The translations under genes were made by a program, and so were the position numbers. 64,000 nt of DNA from Anastrepha obliqua (Eukaryota > Arthropoda > Insecta > Diptera > Tephritidae). How positions within the stretch are numbered: position 1 is the stretch's first letter; every line of letters begins with the position of its first letter. The notes beneath the pieces were generated by a model. That model saw only the letters and a list, made by a program, of their open reading frames with translations. It was not told where the DNA came from and did not search any database. Where the stretch lies: assembly GCF_027943255.1 (NCBI RefSeq), contig NC_072894.1:55741601-55805600 (forward strand). The letters are read 5' to 3'. Shown here piece after piece: positions 44,130 to 56,243 of the stretch.

Positions 44130-44785
44130 GGTAGGGTGGCAGTCACAATGACACACTCAGACCTGTCGCAGATCCATTGTGATTCCACTGGAACTTATTC
44201 TTACCCCACGTGCTCCTTTTCAAACCATCCGGTAGCTTTAATAAACGAGCAGAGCTTCGTTAGTTTTAGATGCGTTATATCCGCTACATCAGTTAAGAGT
44301 GCAGTACCAAGAGTGCGAATCCTCCTTCTGGCTAAGCCTTCACACTCCCATAGGAGGTGTCTGACTGGTGACTGACCTCTTCTTCTATTCTTCTGTGCTA
44401 AGACAGCTTCTACAAAAATCGTAGCATGGGAGTTCTAATCTTCTGGCGTAGTTACCTATTAAACAATGACAAGTTAATACTGCTATGATGTTTCTTGTTA
44501 CCGTTCTATTAAATCTCAACAGGCATTTTGAGCGACCACTGTTCATTTTCGGCCATGTCTGCTTGGTTAGTTCGCATGTAGTGAGGCTTTGCCGAATTGT
44601 ATTATATTTACCATGTTGATGGTTCTCCTATCTATTAGTAATTCATAAGTGGCTATAAGCATAGGTATCAGCGTCTTATCCAAATGGATATCAAGAGTTG
44701 TACCAATTCGAGCAAGTTCATCGCCTTTGAGTTTCCTGCTATATTTCTGTGGCCTGGCATCCATATGAGCTGTACTTTGTAGTAT
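44130..44785 (-). mobile_element. LINE RNase H end and Cys tail
   Basis: The minus strand reads HRNIAGNSKADELARIGTTL (RNase H last Asp; the Ala-Gly region is in a second frame, SRKLKGDELARIGTTLDI in 44567-44764), IPMLIATYELLIDR, then NRTVTRNIIAVLTCHCLIG, NYARRLELPCYDFCRSC (Cys motif, ~44400) and decayed tail to ~44130. Inactive. Confidence 0.7.
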
Positions 44786-46620
44786 TGAGATAAGAAAATG
44801 AGAAATGAAACGCTTTCGCTGAATTTGAGTTTCTTTGACTGCAAAAATTTACAGCCAGCTCGAATTAAATTTAATTAAAATATGCGCGTGTATATAAAGT
44901 TCCGTTTGGACCGCATTCAGTCTTCCTTACTTGAAAATGCTTAAACTTTTTCGTGGTCGTTCCTCACGTAACCATAAAGCCTGGTATATTGTTTAGTAAT
45001 TATTTTTCCGGCACCTGTTCTGCTTTTATTTTCTGCTGAAAGTTGCAATACGCCAGCGGCAACATATGCAGCAATCCTGGTTGTTTAACACTTTTACGCA
45101 AAATGTTGGCAATAACCCGTTGAGTGTCGCCTGCTATTTACGCTTGCACCCCTCAAATATTGTTTTCAACCTTTTGCTCAAAAGCGTGCGTAGTTTTGTG
45201 CTAGACAGCATTCCTCTTGGCCTTACAACGTACTTACGTACATACACATATATATGTATATACATATGCACAATAAGCGACATTAACATTCTGCGAAGAC
45301 CCTGAAGCAGTAAAAACCAAAGCACATTAACAACTTTTGAACAAAAAGCAAATCGTAAAGGCTACGCAAAGGTGGCGGCGAAAAAAGGAACTCAGCTGAG
45401 GATTACAGTGAAATAAGGAAAATAAAAGCAAAAAGCGACTCAAGAAGAATATTTCATTTACAAATGACGCCTGCAGGGATTTAGAAGGAGTGATCCTTGT
45501 GCCTGTTTTTTTTGTTATTTTGTAGCACACAAAAGTAAAACAAATGAACAAATGAATGAATGTGCTGAGGTATTGAATTGCAGGAAAGAACCTGCACCGA
45601 CAAATAAGAACATGTGTGTCCAATGCTAAATTACACATGTTTCCATTCCCCCCGTTCTCTACTCCGTCACGCGTTCAGTCGCTGCTTCTTTTGTGCTACG
45701 TTTTTATGCGTCTTTTGTTGAGCTCGCATTTTGTTGCACTTTCAACTTCAACTTTTTGAAGTTGAAAAGTCTTCTTGTTGAAAATTGCTGTATGAAAAAT
45801 TCATTATCGTACTTCGAAATCATATTATTCGCATTAGGAGTGCATACATATGCATGTATAAGTACCTACATACATATTTCACTTTCTAAAGTAAAACATT
45901 GCAATTAATTTTTCCTTCGGTGTTAGCTGTTGTCGGACAATTACTTGAACGTAGCTAGCAATGGCTTTTGTAATGTTTTGTTAATGGCTGCAGCAGGATG
46001 AAGGTGAGTGTGTGTGTGGGAAATTGAATGCTTATAAATAAATAAATATTGCCTGTGACTCAAGAGTAGTAAACCTGTGGCAAACCTGCTTGTTAAACGC
46101 TGCCAAAAAACTTAAGAATCAGATCCTCCAATCCCTATATAAGTTCGGTCGCTGAGACCAAAAATCTATATTAAACTTTTTTATGTCTTTTGCCTTTCTA
46201 TTGAAAAATAAGTGCTTTGGATTAAAGAAGAAAAGGTAGATTATAAAAATGTCTGATATCAAATTAAAGATAATTGAATTTGCTATTTTCAGTAAATATT
46301 CGGATTCAGTGACCTATTTTACATTGAATGGTTTGGCTCTTGATTAAAAAATAATTAATTATTTCTAAATCTGAGTTATCAGCCTCTGCATCGACGTCAC
46401 GTCAGTTGACAAACTAGTCAGCTTTTATAGCAGCACTACACTAGTTAATGACCTAGTGAATTATAAACACATAAAATAAAAAAAAACATAGAATAGTCTG
46501 TTTTGGCAGAGCTGGAAATGTTAGTCAAAATTTATAAATGGAAGTTTCAAAAATATTTTATTATAATACAGTCTATGTCAGAACAAGGGAACAGTATTAT
46601 TCATGAAGTATTAAAGATAT
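44786..46620. other. spacer, no recognised gene
   Basis: ACATATATATGTATATAC simple sequence at 45240-45270 and GTGTGTGTG at 46008-46017. No gene recognised. Confidence 0.4.
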
Positions 46621-46624
46621 ATAC

Positions 46625-47105
46625 AATATTTAAAATTTTTTTTACATAAAAGTATGTACAAAGCTATCAGTCGCAATTACTCAATAAGCTGTGTAGTCTC
46701 CATCGTTGTCGAGTATAGCCTGACATCTTCCCGGCAAGCTTTAAAGCTTTTCTACATAGCTCGTCGACAAAGGGAACCAAATTTTGCGATCTTGATGCAC
46801 GAGTTGCTTTAAATCGTGGACTGGCCTTCCGACAAGATGCGTTTTCATAATTCCCCACACATATTCAATGGGCTTGGCGTCTAGGGACTGGGAAGGCCAG
46901 TCCATTACTGTGATTTGTTTTGTGCTTTCTCAATGTGCTTTTTGAGAGTAAAGAGTCCCGTTTAAAAAGTTGGACAATCATTTTATCCTGCTTTTTCGCC
47001 GTCACTACCTCCAAGCCGCGCTCGGAAAAGTCATCAAGATTTTTGTACACCTTATGTCGTTGATTCCACATCCGTTTACGGGAAGTTACGAACGACACTA
47101 ACCTG
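46625..47105 (-). mobile_element. Tc1-like element, internally deleted
   Basis: The minus strand gives an N-terminal part (46865-47098: NLDDFSERGLEVVTAKKQDK, MIVQLFKRDSLLSKSTLRKH), which joins directly to the C-terminal part T-V-M-D-W-P-S-Q-S-L-D-A-K-P-I-E-Y-V-W-G (third catalytic block), MKTHLVGRPVHDLKQLVH and SYVEKL/MSGYTRQRWRLH. The first and second catalytic blocks are deleted at the join near 46900. Terminal repeats not identified. Confidence 0.75.
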
Positions 47106-47570
47106 AGTTAGCACCACTGGCGTCGTAGCCCTTGAGTGGGACTATTACGCAGCAAAAAGCAGAACGAAATATATCTTGAAGTAACAAGAAAAAACCGGTT
47201 CTTTTCTTCTGAATCAGACTGTAAATTAGAATATTACAGAAAACGGTTTCTTGCCTTCTAATTCATAGTTCAACTTAATGCCATTCTATTTCTAAATATT
47301 AATTTCATGAAACTAAAACTTAAGTTCTGCTATTCAATTACATTTTGCCTTTCATTTGTATTTTGAATGATCGCGCCGACGGTATGCCGCGTTTTCTGTA
47401 TATAAAAATAAATTTCGTGGATTTGTTGTATGGCGAAAATAAGCAAAAGCGTCGAAAAAAAAATTATAAGAAATCAATGGAGTTTACAATCCAATTTAAT
47501 TATTTTGAATTCATATCAAGTGTCTTTTTTATTGTTCGGTAGACTTTAAAGAAACCTTTTCCCCCCAAAA
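47106..47570. other. spacer, no gene seen
   Basis: No feature recognised. Confidence 0.4.
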
Positions 47571-47574
47571 CAGT

Positions 47575-48785
47575 TCAACAAATGGGTTGCCCTTCTGAAG
47601 ATAATTATATACATCTTTTTTTCTTCTGGATTCGGGCGATAACGCTTATGCCATTTTGGCCGTTTGACATCACTTAGCTAAAGAAGCTGCTGGATCTTTA
47701 TTCGCTTCGATATGTCCAAGTCGTCGTAAAAGTCACACAGTTCCTTCTTCTTACGGTATTCGCAGTCGCTAACGGGCAAAAGCCCAAAAATCTTTTTTTC
47801 TCTTAAACAGTCTAAGTTTCTGCGCCATACGTTAGGACGTGTATGATGAGAACCATATAGAGTGTTACTCTTATTTGTCGACAGAGGACTTTACTACTCA
47901 ATTGCCTACTTACTGCAAAGTAGCACTTGTTGGCAAGAGAGATGCTACGTTGGATTTCAAGGCTGACATTGTTATCGGTGGTAATGCTGGTTCCTAAATA
48001 AACGAAGTCTCTTACAACCTCGAAATTATAACTGTCAACAGTGAAGTGGGTGCTGATACGCGAGTTCGCCGCATTTTTTTTTGATGACAGGAGGTACTTC
48101 GTTTTGTCCTCATTCCACCAGACCCATTCGCTTTGCTTTTTTATCCAATTTGGAAAAGGCAGAACTAGCAGCGCGGTGCTTAAGGTCGATTATGTTCATA
48201 TTATGCATATGACTCGGATTGTGCCCGACCGCAATGTAACCGTAGGCAGCAACCTTTCTTTGAGCAGCACCATGACATTCCTCGTCGAGTCGTATCAGTT
48301 GCTTTTTTGGGCTCGCCAAAATCCAATTTTTTTTCGGTGGCGGTACGTAAAATACGAGACAGTTCTCTCAGAGAGCAGGGGTGAGAGTAGAGCGGCTATC
48401 TGTTGCGGTTGTAGCTTCCCGATGTCGTACATTCTTTGCGACGGCGGATATGTGTCTTGTGCTGACCAGAGGCGTGTGCCTAATGCGGTTGCAACAAGAA
48501 AATGATCGTACGATCATCTATTGCGGTCAGGGGACAGCCAAGTATGTAGCTTGGTGTATTTTTTATGCGGAAATGTGATGCTGCAGAGCCCCGGTGAAGT
48601 CGATCAGCCTCCGTTACCGAATGGTCCGTTTCTAACTTCGGGACTAAAAATTCCCTTCTTGTCCACCTTGGCATTGAAGTCGCCAAGCTAGATTTTTATA
48701 TCGTGGCAGGAGCAGCGCTCATAGGAACGTTGCGGGCGCTCATAGAAGCAATCTTTGGCCGTATCGTGTAACACTAGGTCGAAAA
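47575..48785 (-). mobile_element. RTE-like LINE, endonuclease joined to RT tail
   Basis: In minus-strand order: LGDFNAKVDKKGIFSPEVRN (APE endonuclease G-D-F-N-A-K block, ~48690) and SITFPHKKYTKLHTWLSPDR (~48520), then a jump to SSAFSKLDKKAKRMGLVE (~48150, RT finger-to-thumb region), TVDSYNFEVVRDFVYLGTSI (~48010), SLEIQRSISLANKCYFAVSR, QLSSKVLCRQIRVTLYMVLI and HVLTYGAET (~47830). The RT catalytic region with the Y-A-D-D box is missing between. Same general family as 19080-19470, opposite strand. Stops and frameshifts. Confidence 0.8.
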
Positions 48786-48915
48786 CATTAGTACAATACT
48801 AATCTGTAGGAACAGAAGTCAAAACTTTCTTTGGCACAGGGAAGATATTTGGTTTTTTCCATGCCGCGGAAAAGCATCACTCTGATATACATATATATTT
48901 GGCACTTACATCCCC

Positions 48916-49190
48916 CTAAGGGGCCTCGGTAGTCTAGCTCTATCGTAGGTGCACTAACCATCCCATAGGTTGTGGGTTCGAATCCCCCGTAAAGCACGGT
49001 CCTCGCACGTTTCCAAAATTTACCTACTTTCCCTGTTTCTAACAAAAAAACAAAAAAAATCTCATTCCCCAAACCCAAAAATCTTATCCATTTCATTCCG
49101 CACAAGCAAAAACCAACAGTTACACATTGGATCAGTGGCACCAGCAAGAGGAAGCGGGCAACCGCGGTAATAGCGCAGACTAACTAAATT
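48916..49190 (+). repeat. second tRNA-derived SINE family
   Basis: GGGGCCTCGGTAGTCTAGCT (box A-like TAGTCTAGCTC) is followed 50 bases on by GTGGGTTCGAATCCCCCG (box B within a T-arm-like hairpin), then a non-tRNA body (TTTCCAAAATTTACCTACTT, CATTGGATCAGTGGCACC, GGAAGCGGGCAACCGCGG). The anticodon arm folds with an 8-base loop and the acceptor stem does not pair, so this is not a working tRNA gene. The body is unlike the 19975-20301 family. Ends are not precisely defined. Confidence 0.65.
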
Positions 49191-49229
49191 TAGAGAAGTC
49201 CTCAACCATCTGTGTGATCCTTCTGCAGA

Positions 49230-49420
49230 AAAATGTGAAACATAGATGGCGCCCCAAGCAGTAAGAAGGCGTTGTTCTTAAGCAACGACAGGTGGGCATT
49301 CGCACTATTTAGGACTGGTAGCGGCAGGCTAATCAGAAACCAAATAGATTAACGAAACCAACGCAAGGCAAGTCTTGTCGAGGACCTATGCTCCCGAGAG
49401 AAGTGAACAAAGAAAAAAAA
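49230..49420 (+). mobile_element. LINE 3' end fragment
   Basis: The plus strand ends with KPTQGKSCRGPMLPREVNK, directly comparable with KSCRDPMLPSGGNK at the end of the 517-1755 copy, followed by an A-rich tail AAAGAAAAAAAAACA. Only the last ~60 codons are discernible. Confidence 0.65.
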
Positions 49421-49424
49421 ACAT

Positions 49425-49735
49425 CCGCTACGTAAGGAGTTTGGCCGAGCTCCGTCGGCTATTTATGCTGTGCGTTTTGATGTTTTTCCGTAAATGGAGC
49501 GGCCTACAGTTTTATGCCGCCCCCGCATGGTAGATGGTTTCTTATGAGAAGCGTTTTCCTGGTAGAAATACACTCGGGGATTTGCCATTGCCTGCCGAGG
49601 AGCGACCGTTATTAAAAAAAAAATTGTTTCTCTCATTTAGAGTTTCTTGCCCGGTGCATCGAACCTGTGCACTTTTGAATGGTAGTCACGCATCAACCTA
49701 AGGCGTCCGACGGCTTGTTAAGTTTCATAATTTCC
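49425..49735 (-). repeat. tRNA-derived SINE copy
   Basis: The complement reads TTGATGCGTGACTACCATTC, ACAGGTTCGATGCACC (box B), TTTAATAACGGTCGCTCCTC, CCCCGAGTGTATTTCTACCA, CATAAAACTGTAGGCCGCTC and GGAGCTCGGCCAAACTCC, collinear with 19975-20301. Box A is mutated. It lies back-to-back with the poly-A end of the LINE fragment at 49420. Confidence 0.85.
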
Positions 49736-50895
49736 TTAGTAGAGGAAATTTTCATAATTTCCTCAGAGGCGATCAAATTTCACTTCCGCTCTGACAACTA
49801 AGAGCTCACGATGTATTATATATTATTTTATCTTATCCTAAATTCTCATTAAGCTAAAAGATGTGCATTACAGGTGTTGCGCGCTCACCAATCCTTCGCT
49901 GGTTCGAACTTGTACGCTGCTTGTTACCCTGTGTAAGGCAGATGAATATCCAATCAGTGCTTCCATAATCATTATCATACATTAGAAGAGGGCCCAGCAA
50001 GCTACTCACTTTTGTTCTAACCTCAGGATATAACTGAGTAGCTTCCCTTTGTGATTTGTATAGTATCTTAATTTTACAGTAATTTCATATAAGTGAAAAA
50101 TATATCTACTTTGGTCTAAATAGGCAAATCAACTAATCTCTTTTAAGCTTACAATGTAATTAGTCACTGCTAAATAACTAAAAACTGCTTATTGTTGTCA
50201 TCACCACCACCTCAGTGTCTAAAGTGCTCAGCGGTGTTGCGTAGGTAGACTGTAATCTGTACAATGTATGTAACTGCGTGCAGAGGTATTGGTATAGGCT
50301 TAAGAAGGTTTAATATCGTTCACCAATCTTAACCACCTGCACGTCGTATCTTAACTGCTAAGTAGAAGTATGTAATTTTACATTTATTTTCTACGGTGAA
50401 AATTATGACACAAAGGTTTGAGTTGACACATTAATTTTTTGAGCTTTAATTCTTAACAGCATTAAGCTAGTTCGTGTATCCTCAAAAGGGCAAAGGGAGC
50501 ATGGCTGTTTGCAGACGTGCGAAAACCTACGAAACGAACGAAAATTAGAAGGTGTAGTGGCCCAGGCATGTAATTTTGTGTGTAAAGCCTGTAGTTAATT
50601 AGGTGGTTAGGCATACACATATATTTGTGTAATACATACTTATGTGTGCTTGTTTGTGTAGAAGAAAATCGTACATATACGCAATTTTGTACAGAGCGCC
50701 AGAGTTTATTAGCATTTAAATTATGCTCAGAGGAATATAAATACAAACATACACTTATGCAATTTATATTAATTACTTAAAAAGGGATTGGCAAGGACTT
50801 AGGAGTAAGAGACTATTATAATATATTAAATGTATAAGTACGAGTATGTTTCACATAGCTTATGTACCAGTGTACGGATGAGGTTATTTCGTAAA
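49736..50895. other. spacer, no recognised gene
   Basis: No gene recognised; simple acatacttatgtgtgc-type sequence around 50610-50660. Confidence 0.4.
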
Positions 50896-50901
50896 AATGT
50901 A

Positions 50902-52179
50902 CGAGGGCGGTTCAAATAGTACCTATGTTGATGACTGAGGGCGTTCCCGAGGGAGTTGGTATTATCATCGTGTGGTGCCACCTATCAAACGAAGGCAAAA
51001 CGAATTTCAGACTGATTGATAGGTCAGTTTGGGTTTGGCAGATATTCGAGTAAGATGTGTTTCGTGATTTTCGCTAAGATGGACAAAGAGCAGAATCGTT
51101 CGGTAATTCGCTTTTTGTTTTTGGATGGTAAAAAATGTGAGGAGATAAAAGCGAAGTTGGATGCTGTCTATGGGACGCTTCGCCCACAGTTAGCTATTGG
51201 TGAAATGAATTTAAACATGGGCGAGCATTCGTTCCTTATGAATAGCGACTAGGAGGCAGACGTGGTTACCGAGAAAATCATTCAAAAAGTCGACGACATG
51301 ATTCTCGCCGAATGACGAACAAAAGTGCTCAAAGCAACAGAGACCATAGGTGTGTCGACCGGGACGGCAATTAATATTTTACGTGAAAAGTTGGCGATTC
51401 AAAATTTGTCAGTCCGATGGGTGCCGCGATTGCTCACAAGTAAAAACAAACGGAAGCGGCTGTTAACTTCGAAGTAGTGTTTGGAGTAATTTAAGCGAGA
51501 TCCAAAGTAATTTTTGCGTCGAGTTGTCACCGTTGATGAAATCTGCATTCATCATTACACACCAAAAACTAAGCAATAGTCAAAACAATTGATTTCTCCC
51601 AATTAATCTACTCAAAAGAAGGCGAAGACAGTCCCATCGGCCGGAAAGGTCATGGCGACGATTTTTTGGGATGCGAACGGCGTCATCCTCATGGATGTTT
51701 TAGAAAAGGGAAGAAAGATCACTGGACAGTACTACAGTGAGTTATTGGACCGCTTTTACAAAAAAATCGAAGGAGACATGACCGTATTTGGCGAAAAGTA
51801 AGATGCTGTTTCACCACCATAACGCACCAGCACATTCCTCCGGAGTTGTCCCCGCCTAACCGCATGAATTGCGTTATGAATTGCTGCCGCACCCCTCGGA
51901 TTCACCTGATCTGGCTCCCTGCGACTTTTTCTTGTTCCCTAACATTAACAAATGGCTCACGGGGAAGAAATTTAGTTCTAAAGAGGAAGTTATCACCGCG
52001 ACAGACGTGTATTTTGGAGAGTTCGACAAATCCTACTTTTTGGAGTGATTAAAAAAATGGCCGGAGTGTTGGCAGAAGTGTATCTTTCTAAAAGAAGACT
52101 ATGTTGAAAAATAAAACAAATTTTTTTTGAGAGAATGGTGTCTTCATTTCTAACACGGGTACTTATTGAACCCCCCTCG
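50902..52179 (+). mobile_element. mariner, full-length with TIRs, transposase dead
   Basis: A 1278-bp element, the normal mariner length. Ends: CGAGGGCGGTTCAAATAGTA from 50902 and the complement CGAGGGGGGTTCAATAAGTA ending 52179, each preceded by TA (50900-50901, 52180-52181). The transposase starts at ATG 51079 (DKEQNRSVIRFLFLDGKKCE). A TAG at 51250-51252 stops it, then VVTEKIIQKVDDMILAE continues in frame. Later: LSVRWVPRLL, RVVTVDEICIHHYTPK (first Asp kept; Trp after D-E-x replaced by Cys), VMATIFWDANGVILMDVL, QYYSELLDRFYKKI, FHHHNAPAH, where the second catalytic Asp of HDN is His (51818-51820), and SDSPDLAPCDFFLFP (third Asp kept). At least two further stops and frameshifts. Confidence 0.92.
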
Positions 52180-52181
52180 TA

Positions 52182-52835
52182 TATTAATGCAAACGCGACA
52201 CACGTGCGCACGAGTAAATCCGAAATCTTTTCATGGCATTGCTCTGCTTATTCTGTAATTTTGTCTATTACAGTGTCATCCATAAATCCAGCACACAAGT
52301 GTAAACCTGTATAAAGCTATATCTTTGAGTTAGGGCAGTATCTATTTATGTTTTGCTCGGGTTATTTATGTGTTAATAAAACTGTAATAGTGAAATGGCG
52401 AAATTTGTGGTTAGCATAACTTTTGTGTCACAATGTGCTTTTTCATTCTTCTCCACTAGCGAAAGGCAGAGAGTGCGCAGGTGCTTAAAGAGCACAATAC
52501 GGAAGCATAACAAGTAGAGCGAGAAAAACATTCGATTTGATTTCAGCAGTCGTACAAAGGAACAAGAAGTGTCCTTCGGAGGACACACTGACGTGTGAGT
52601 CACCCCACAAAATATTTGATGGGCTGCAGTTTGTTTATTTCTAACATCTGGAAATATACCGTTAGTTATTTTAGCAACTCTTATTCTTCGAATGCAGTAA
52701 GTTCTCAGTACTTGTTGCGCACCGAATTTATGCAGATCTAAAAAAGTGATTGGATGAAATTTACTTCAGTATGTAGTTCGCGTAATTTTACACGTAGCAA
52801 TACAACGTAGCATAAGCTTTATCCCAACACCGGAT
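52182..52835. other. spacer, no gene seen
   Basis: No feature recognised. Confidence 0.4.
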
Positions 52836-52839
52836 AGTT

Positions 52840-53170
52840 CCGAAAAAGAGCCAAAATGGTACTTTTCCAACAACCTTGCTCTACTCCTAGCTAAGGCTGG
52901 ACAATTACAGAGGAAGGGCTATACTGTTTCTTCCTCTTCCTCATCTCTACAACTTCTGTAATATTCAGGCGAAAATACTCGTAGCCTAGAAGAGTGCCTA
53001 AATAACAGCCAATGACCGTTGATACAAGCCAGGACTTTCGAGATGTTTTCTCTTGAGAGGTTGAGCAATTCTCCTAATCTTCTCTTGACTATTTTCGGCC
53101 AAATTGGCCTGGTAGTAAGATACGTATTTTCTTCTCTCCACGACCTATTGGCTTCCTGGAGAATATTATT
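52840..53170 (-). mobile_element. LINE Cys-tail fragment
   Basis: The minus strand reads INGHWLLFRHSSRLRVFSPE, YYRSCRDEEEEETV, FLCNCPALARSRARLLEKYH, F-x-x-L-S-E-L-S: the Cys/His tail that follows RNase H in these LINEs. Only ~110 codons remain. Confidence 0.65.
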
Positions 53171-53429
53171 TTTTATCCTTATTTTACAAGGTTAACTGTG
53201 AATAAATTAAATTCAGCAATTAATTTTAAATTAATTTCATCTAAATACTTTAAATAATAGCTTTAACTTTGTTTGGGGTGAAATTTACCCCAGTGTATTG
53301 TGTAACATAAAAAAATATATATCTACCGAAGATTGAAAAATATCGATGTTTAAAAATGACACTTAAATAATGTGTCGTCATCACTAATCACTATTAACCG
53401 CGAGCGTTTCCTTTTTAGAAAGATATCCT

Positions 53430-55490
53430 CATCCTCTGAGCATTTTTCTGTATTAATTTCAGTTCCACGCTCTACCATTTGCAAAAATTCTGTTATTTGA
53501 GATTGCTTGCTTTTAGTTAATAGTTATATTGTGATAAGCACTTGTGAAGTTCTATTTTAAAATTTGTGTTCCTTTCATTTGAACGATATTTATTTAAGAA
53601 ATATGCTCTAACTGTACGGCTAAGCGTAGGCCTTTTTTATGCTTTGTAGAGTAAACTTTTTAACCATTTCGTCTTCAGCTATGTTATCATCCTTCGATTT
53701 ATCATGGATTCCCGATATCATTTCTACCAAACTTGCTTCATAAATTTCTTCATTCACCAGTAATTCTTGAATATCTTGTGCATCCATATCGTCAAAATCT
53801 TCCCCCCTAGAGACTTAGCAACTCCCATTATTGTATCAATTCTGTTTTCTGTTTCAAATTTTCACTTTGAATTGACTCCGGCCATATTTTTTTCCAACAA
53901 CCATTTAATATTGTTGGTTTTATTTCGCTGATAGATGAGTTTATTAGATTAATGCAGTTCGAAATTGTGAAGAGTTTCCACGCCTCCTTGACGTCCCTAG
54001 ATTTATCATCAATTTTGTCCAAAATTAATTGTAATGATCTCTTTATGTAATTGGTTTTAAATGTAACTATAATTCCTTGATGTAACGGTTGAAGTAAAGC
54101 AGTTGTATTTATAGGTAAAAAAAAAACATTTTGACATTTGGGTTATTTAAATCTTACTGATGGCAGAGTGTATTATCCAATATAAATAGAACTTTAAAGT
54201 CGTAATTTTTCTGTTTTAAGTAGTTTTCCATACTTGGAACAAAACAGTTTAAAAACCATTTCTTAAATAATTCACTAGTCAAACAAGCTTCCTTATTTGC
54301 TGCCCAGTATATCGGTAAATTACCCTTATTTAAGGTTATCAATGCACCAGGATTGGAAGACTTATAAACCAGTTTTACCATGTGTTCGCTTGAAGTATTA
54401 TTGCACATAAGTAATGTTACACGACCTTTTGATATCTGGATACCTGGCGCAAGTTTTTCGCCTTTAGAAATATAGGTCCTCTTGGAAATTTTTTTCCACC
54501 AACGAGCAGTCTCGTCGGCATTAAAAACCTAGATATTCACCTCCTTCAATAATTCTTTTCAATTCGATTGGATAAATTTCGGCGGCTTCTTTATCGGCTG
54601 ATGCACTTTCACCTTCTATTTTTAGGTTTTGTACCGATAAGCGATTTCTCATACGATCAAACCAACCATTGCTGACTACAAAATCTGGATTACTAGCAGC
54701 TTCTCCGTTTTCCTTTAAGTAGCCGTAGATTTGCAAGGCTTTGTGTTTAATAGCATTGGTGCTCAGTGGAATCCGTTTTTTTAAACAGTCTTCAATCCAG
54801 ATTCTAAGGGCTCTTTCCATCTGCTCAATTATTGCTGACCTAGGCCGAGATGCCATGTTTGAGGAGATAGAACTGCCAGGAATAGCAACGGAATCTCTAA
54901 TGTTCTGTTGATTTTTCTTATGGCCGTATTGTCGTTTCAGTTAAATTCAATGATTTGGCGACATATGATATCTTTTCGCCCTTTTTGATCCGATCTAAAA
55001 CTTGTAATTTTGTTTCCATGGAGATGATACATATGTCTTTTAAAAAAATTTTGTTTTATTTTCGCCAGACATAGCTCAGGGCTACAAATTATATTAATTC
55101 CTAGAAATAAAAACATAAATACTATTATTTCTTTAAACAATTTTGAGTACTACTTACCCGAAAATGTTAAATATATGTTACTAGAAGAGAGACACAGTTA
55201 CACTATTAAAGCATACTTAGGTATTGATAGTTCACGAGAATTCTGCAGGAAAATCTGATAGTATGTACATACGCCCTCGATTGAAAAATGTCAAATGAGA
55301 TATCTTTCGCACTTAACAGTTTTATCACGTTTATTGAGCTGTTGTACGGGGATTTCCCTAATTTCAAGTTAGATAAAGTTCGCTTTTAATAGCTTTTATG
55401 TTTTATTAGGGTTTTGCTCAATTCTCGAACCGTGTTAGATTGAATCCGTGCTATAGAAGTGCCGTGTTATGCGGAGGTTAGCTGTATTTT
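53430..55490 (-). mobile_element. Tigger/pogo-type element, decayed
   Basis: A minus-strand CENP-B-like transposase. Blocks in order: ETKLQVLDRIKKGEKISYVA (first HTH, ~55010), the open frame 54521-54856 with AIKHKALQIYG, NPDFVVSNGWFDRMRNRLS and KIEGESASADKEA (CENP-B DNA-binding domain), frameshift, FNADETARWW (first Asp, ~54510), 54154-54408 with LKQKNYDFKVLFILDNTLCH (second Asp), LPINTTALLQPLHQG where the third Asp of PLDQG is His (54080-54082), and 53828-54022 EAWKLFTISNCINLI, NGCWKKIWPES. CAGCTAACCTCCGCATAACA (complement, starting ~55490) looks like the 5' terminal repeat; the other end is not found. Stops, frameshifts and the Asp-to-His change inactivate it. Confidence 0.85.
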
Positions 55491-55494
55491 AAAG

Positions 55495-56243
55495 TGAGCT
55501 ATTTTGCACCCGTCGTATTTCGTAATTCAGCAATAAAATACGTGTTCCATACTTTTGTACGGCTCGTTTTGCAAATAGTAATTTTTTCAGATTCCATTGC
55601 AGAGCAAGTGACAGTGATTGTGTAAAAGTAACTTTCAATATTCCAATACGTAATTTGCATCGGGATTCAATATTTTGTGTCGTAATTCCAAGTTCGCTCC
55701 CTTGACTAGAGTCCTTGTGTGCATGATAACAAGAGCCTCTGTGGAATTGGAGTATAGCCATCTGTCATTTCTGCGGTTGGTCTTTTGGCCTTGGCAAATA
55801 AATTTTTGGTCAGAAGAAAGTCAACGTCTTAGGCGCATCTGCAAAGTATTTAATTTTGTTTAAGAAGGGTTTTTGATCGGATAACTCGTTCTTTTCGTGT
55901 TTGCTCCGACCTAAACTGTTTTATGCGCATGAAGTCGGATTTATACGTGATATCTTCATGGGCAACTCGGCGGATAACCCCTTCAGAAACATTAAGCTTC
56001 CCCGCAAGGGCTCTCATTAATTTAGAATAACCCTATCTTCAATGATCGCTTGCACTTGTTGAATAAATTCTGCAGATCGGTAAGCGTCAGAACGTTTCTT
56101 TATTCTGTTTCGCGGCGAATCTTATGAACGAGTAAACGGGTACACTTAAGAATATTCGTGATTTTTAAATCGGAGCGTTATGAACATATAGCGACGATTA
56201 CTGCCTGCCTCTTCATTTCTTGAATTAAGTTGTAGTTCTCCAT
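55495..56243 (-). mobile_element. mariner/Tc1 transposase remnant
   Basis: From ATG 56243 the minus strand reads ENYNLIQEMKRQAVIVAI (helix-turn-helix start), later MRALAGKLNVSEGVIRRV (second HTH) and HEDITYKSDFMRIKQF (~55930), then KTNRRNDRWLYSNSTEAL near 55770. The catalytic core is not clearly recognisable. Stops occur throughout. It lies tail-out from the plus-strand copy at 56370. Confidence 0.65.

Noticed and set aside
48916..48992. Possible functional tRNA gene
   Set aside because: Anticodon loop of eight bases, mismatched T stem and no acceptor stem pairing; better explained as a SINE head.
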